Source: Ephemerocybe angulata
Taxonomy: Eukaryota; Basidiomycota; Agaricomycetes; Agaricales; Psathyrellaceae
Reading direction: 5' to 3'
Length of the DNA: 32,676 nt
Assembly: GCA_013368325.1 (NCBI GenBank)
Contig: JAACJK010000193.1
Coordinates: 1 to 32,676 of the forward strand
The position numbers and the translations under genes were made by a program. Shown piece after piece: positions 32,121 through 32,676 of this stretch. The notes under the pieces were generated by a model, which saw only the letters and a list, made by a program, of their open reading frames with translations, searched no databases and had not been told where the DNA came from. The number at the start of each line of letters is the position of its first letter. Positions within the stretch are counted from its first letter, which is position 1.

Positions 32121-32330
32121 ACTGAATTATTAACCTTCCCCCACACAACCCTCCTCGCCGCCACACGCAGTTCCTCCTCCCCCAGATTCGCACCATCGAT
32201 GATGACGGGGCTCTTCCCGCCCAGCTCGAGGGTCATCGGGGTGAGGTGTTTAGCGGCGGCGGCAGAGATGATGCGTGCGACGCGGCCGTTGCCCGTGTAG
32301 AATATGTGGGCCCCTACGCACGCCGATTAG

Positions 32331-32350
32331 CTCTCTCTCTCTCTCTCTCT
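32331..32350 (+). repeat. (CT)10 microsatellite
   Basis: Ten CT units lie within the intron 32314-32388 of the dehydrogenase remnant. Confidence 0.95.
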
Positions 32351-32676
32351 AAAGTAAAACGGCGGATACGGCGAGGTGGGAAACGTACATTTAAGCTCGA
32401 GGATCTTGGTTATCTCGGGTATCCCGCCTAGTGCGACGCGATACGCAGCGGGGTCGAGGTATTTCGGGACGAGATCGGCGAGGAGCTTCGAGAATGTTGG
32501 TACGACTTCGGAGGGCTTGATGAGCGCGGGGCAGCCGGCTGCGATGGCGCCGCAGAGTGGTTGGAAGGTTAGGATTATGGGGTAGTTCCACGGCTACAAA
32601 CGCATGTACATTCGTTAGTCAAGAGAAGAGAAAGAGAGTATGGATGGCATGAATGAAAGAAGGGAGAACAACGTAC

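Larger units (their letters stand above)
31464..32676 (-). pseudogene. aldehyde dehydrogenase (class-3 type), 5' truncated by window, internally deleted
   Basis: Exon 32389-32593 encodes PWNYPIILTFQPLCGAIAAG and on to PKYLDPAAYRVALGGIPEITKILELK. Exon 32123-32313 encodes [33 protein letters not shown] and [20 protein letters not shown], part of the cofactor-binding half. Intact family members then need about 150 residues with the catalytic cysteine. Here a repeat-rich 209-bp stretch (31914-32122) follows instead. The next exon, 31804-31913, resumes at the far C-terminus (VGESGYGRQPLKWTFEEFVYLRSVVEVPF). The last exon, 31464-31617, encodes EEPKFGGRYPPSSKETLEFFEGC and ends SKV-stop. Just before VGESGYG a loss of about 2 nt shifts the frame (DDIPFG reads in another frame). 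The copy therefore lacks the active site. The window edge falls exactly at an intron donor (GTACGT, 32676 inwards). Confidence 0.85.

Overview
The window looks like nuclear DNA of a filamentous basidiomycete, probably an Agaricomycete. Genes carry short GT-AG introns of about 45-67 nt. A KDZ-type transposase with a CxC2 cysteine cluster, a MYND-finger relic, a fungal delta-12 desaturase and class-3 type aldehyde dehydrogenase remnants are all present. I cannot name the species.

Positions 1 to about 17,000 look like one large transposon-derived block. A decayed KDZ transposase (168-3804, minus) is divergent from a first putative cargo gene (4033-7207, plus). That gene ends convergently with a second (7467-11012, minus), which shares a 281-bp divergent promoter with a third (11294-14783, plus). 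The third gene is split by a 2,690-bp A+T-rich non-autonomous element with inverted repeats of roughly 780 bp (11896-14585). Removing the element plus one target-site copy restores an open 202-residue frame. To the right lies about 2 kb of gene-free repeats (14.9-17.0 kb): a recurring TTAGC-N6-GCTAA type motif, an 86-bp minisatellite and a 32-34 bp hairpin. The pentamer CTCCG/CGGAG is over-represented through this block and not seen in the nested element, which suggests the block is one evolutionary unit.

Positions 17.0 to 32.7 kb look like ordinary chromosomal DNA with few intact genes. They hold an aldehyde dehydrogenase pseudogene (19.2-20.1 kb, plus), an apparently intact five-exon delta-12 fatty acid desaturase (22321-23848, minus), a MYND-finger gene or relic (27756-29767, minus), a small putative secreted cysteine-containing protein (30403-30828, minus), and the 3' part of a second aldehyde dehydrogenase (31464-32676, minus) that lacks its catalytic middle. 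The two dehydrogenase remnants are inverted relative to each other and share two intron positions. The stretches 20.5-22.3 kb and 24-27.7 kb hold no gene I can support.

All exon boundaries were read by eye from splice signals and frame continuity. No database search was possible, so family names rest on recognised motifs.
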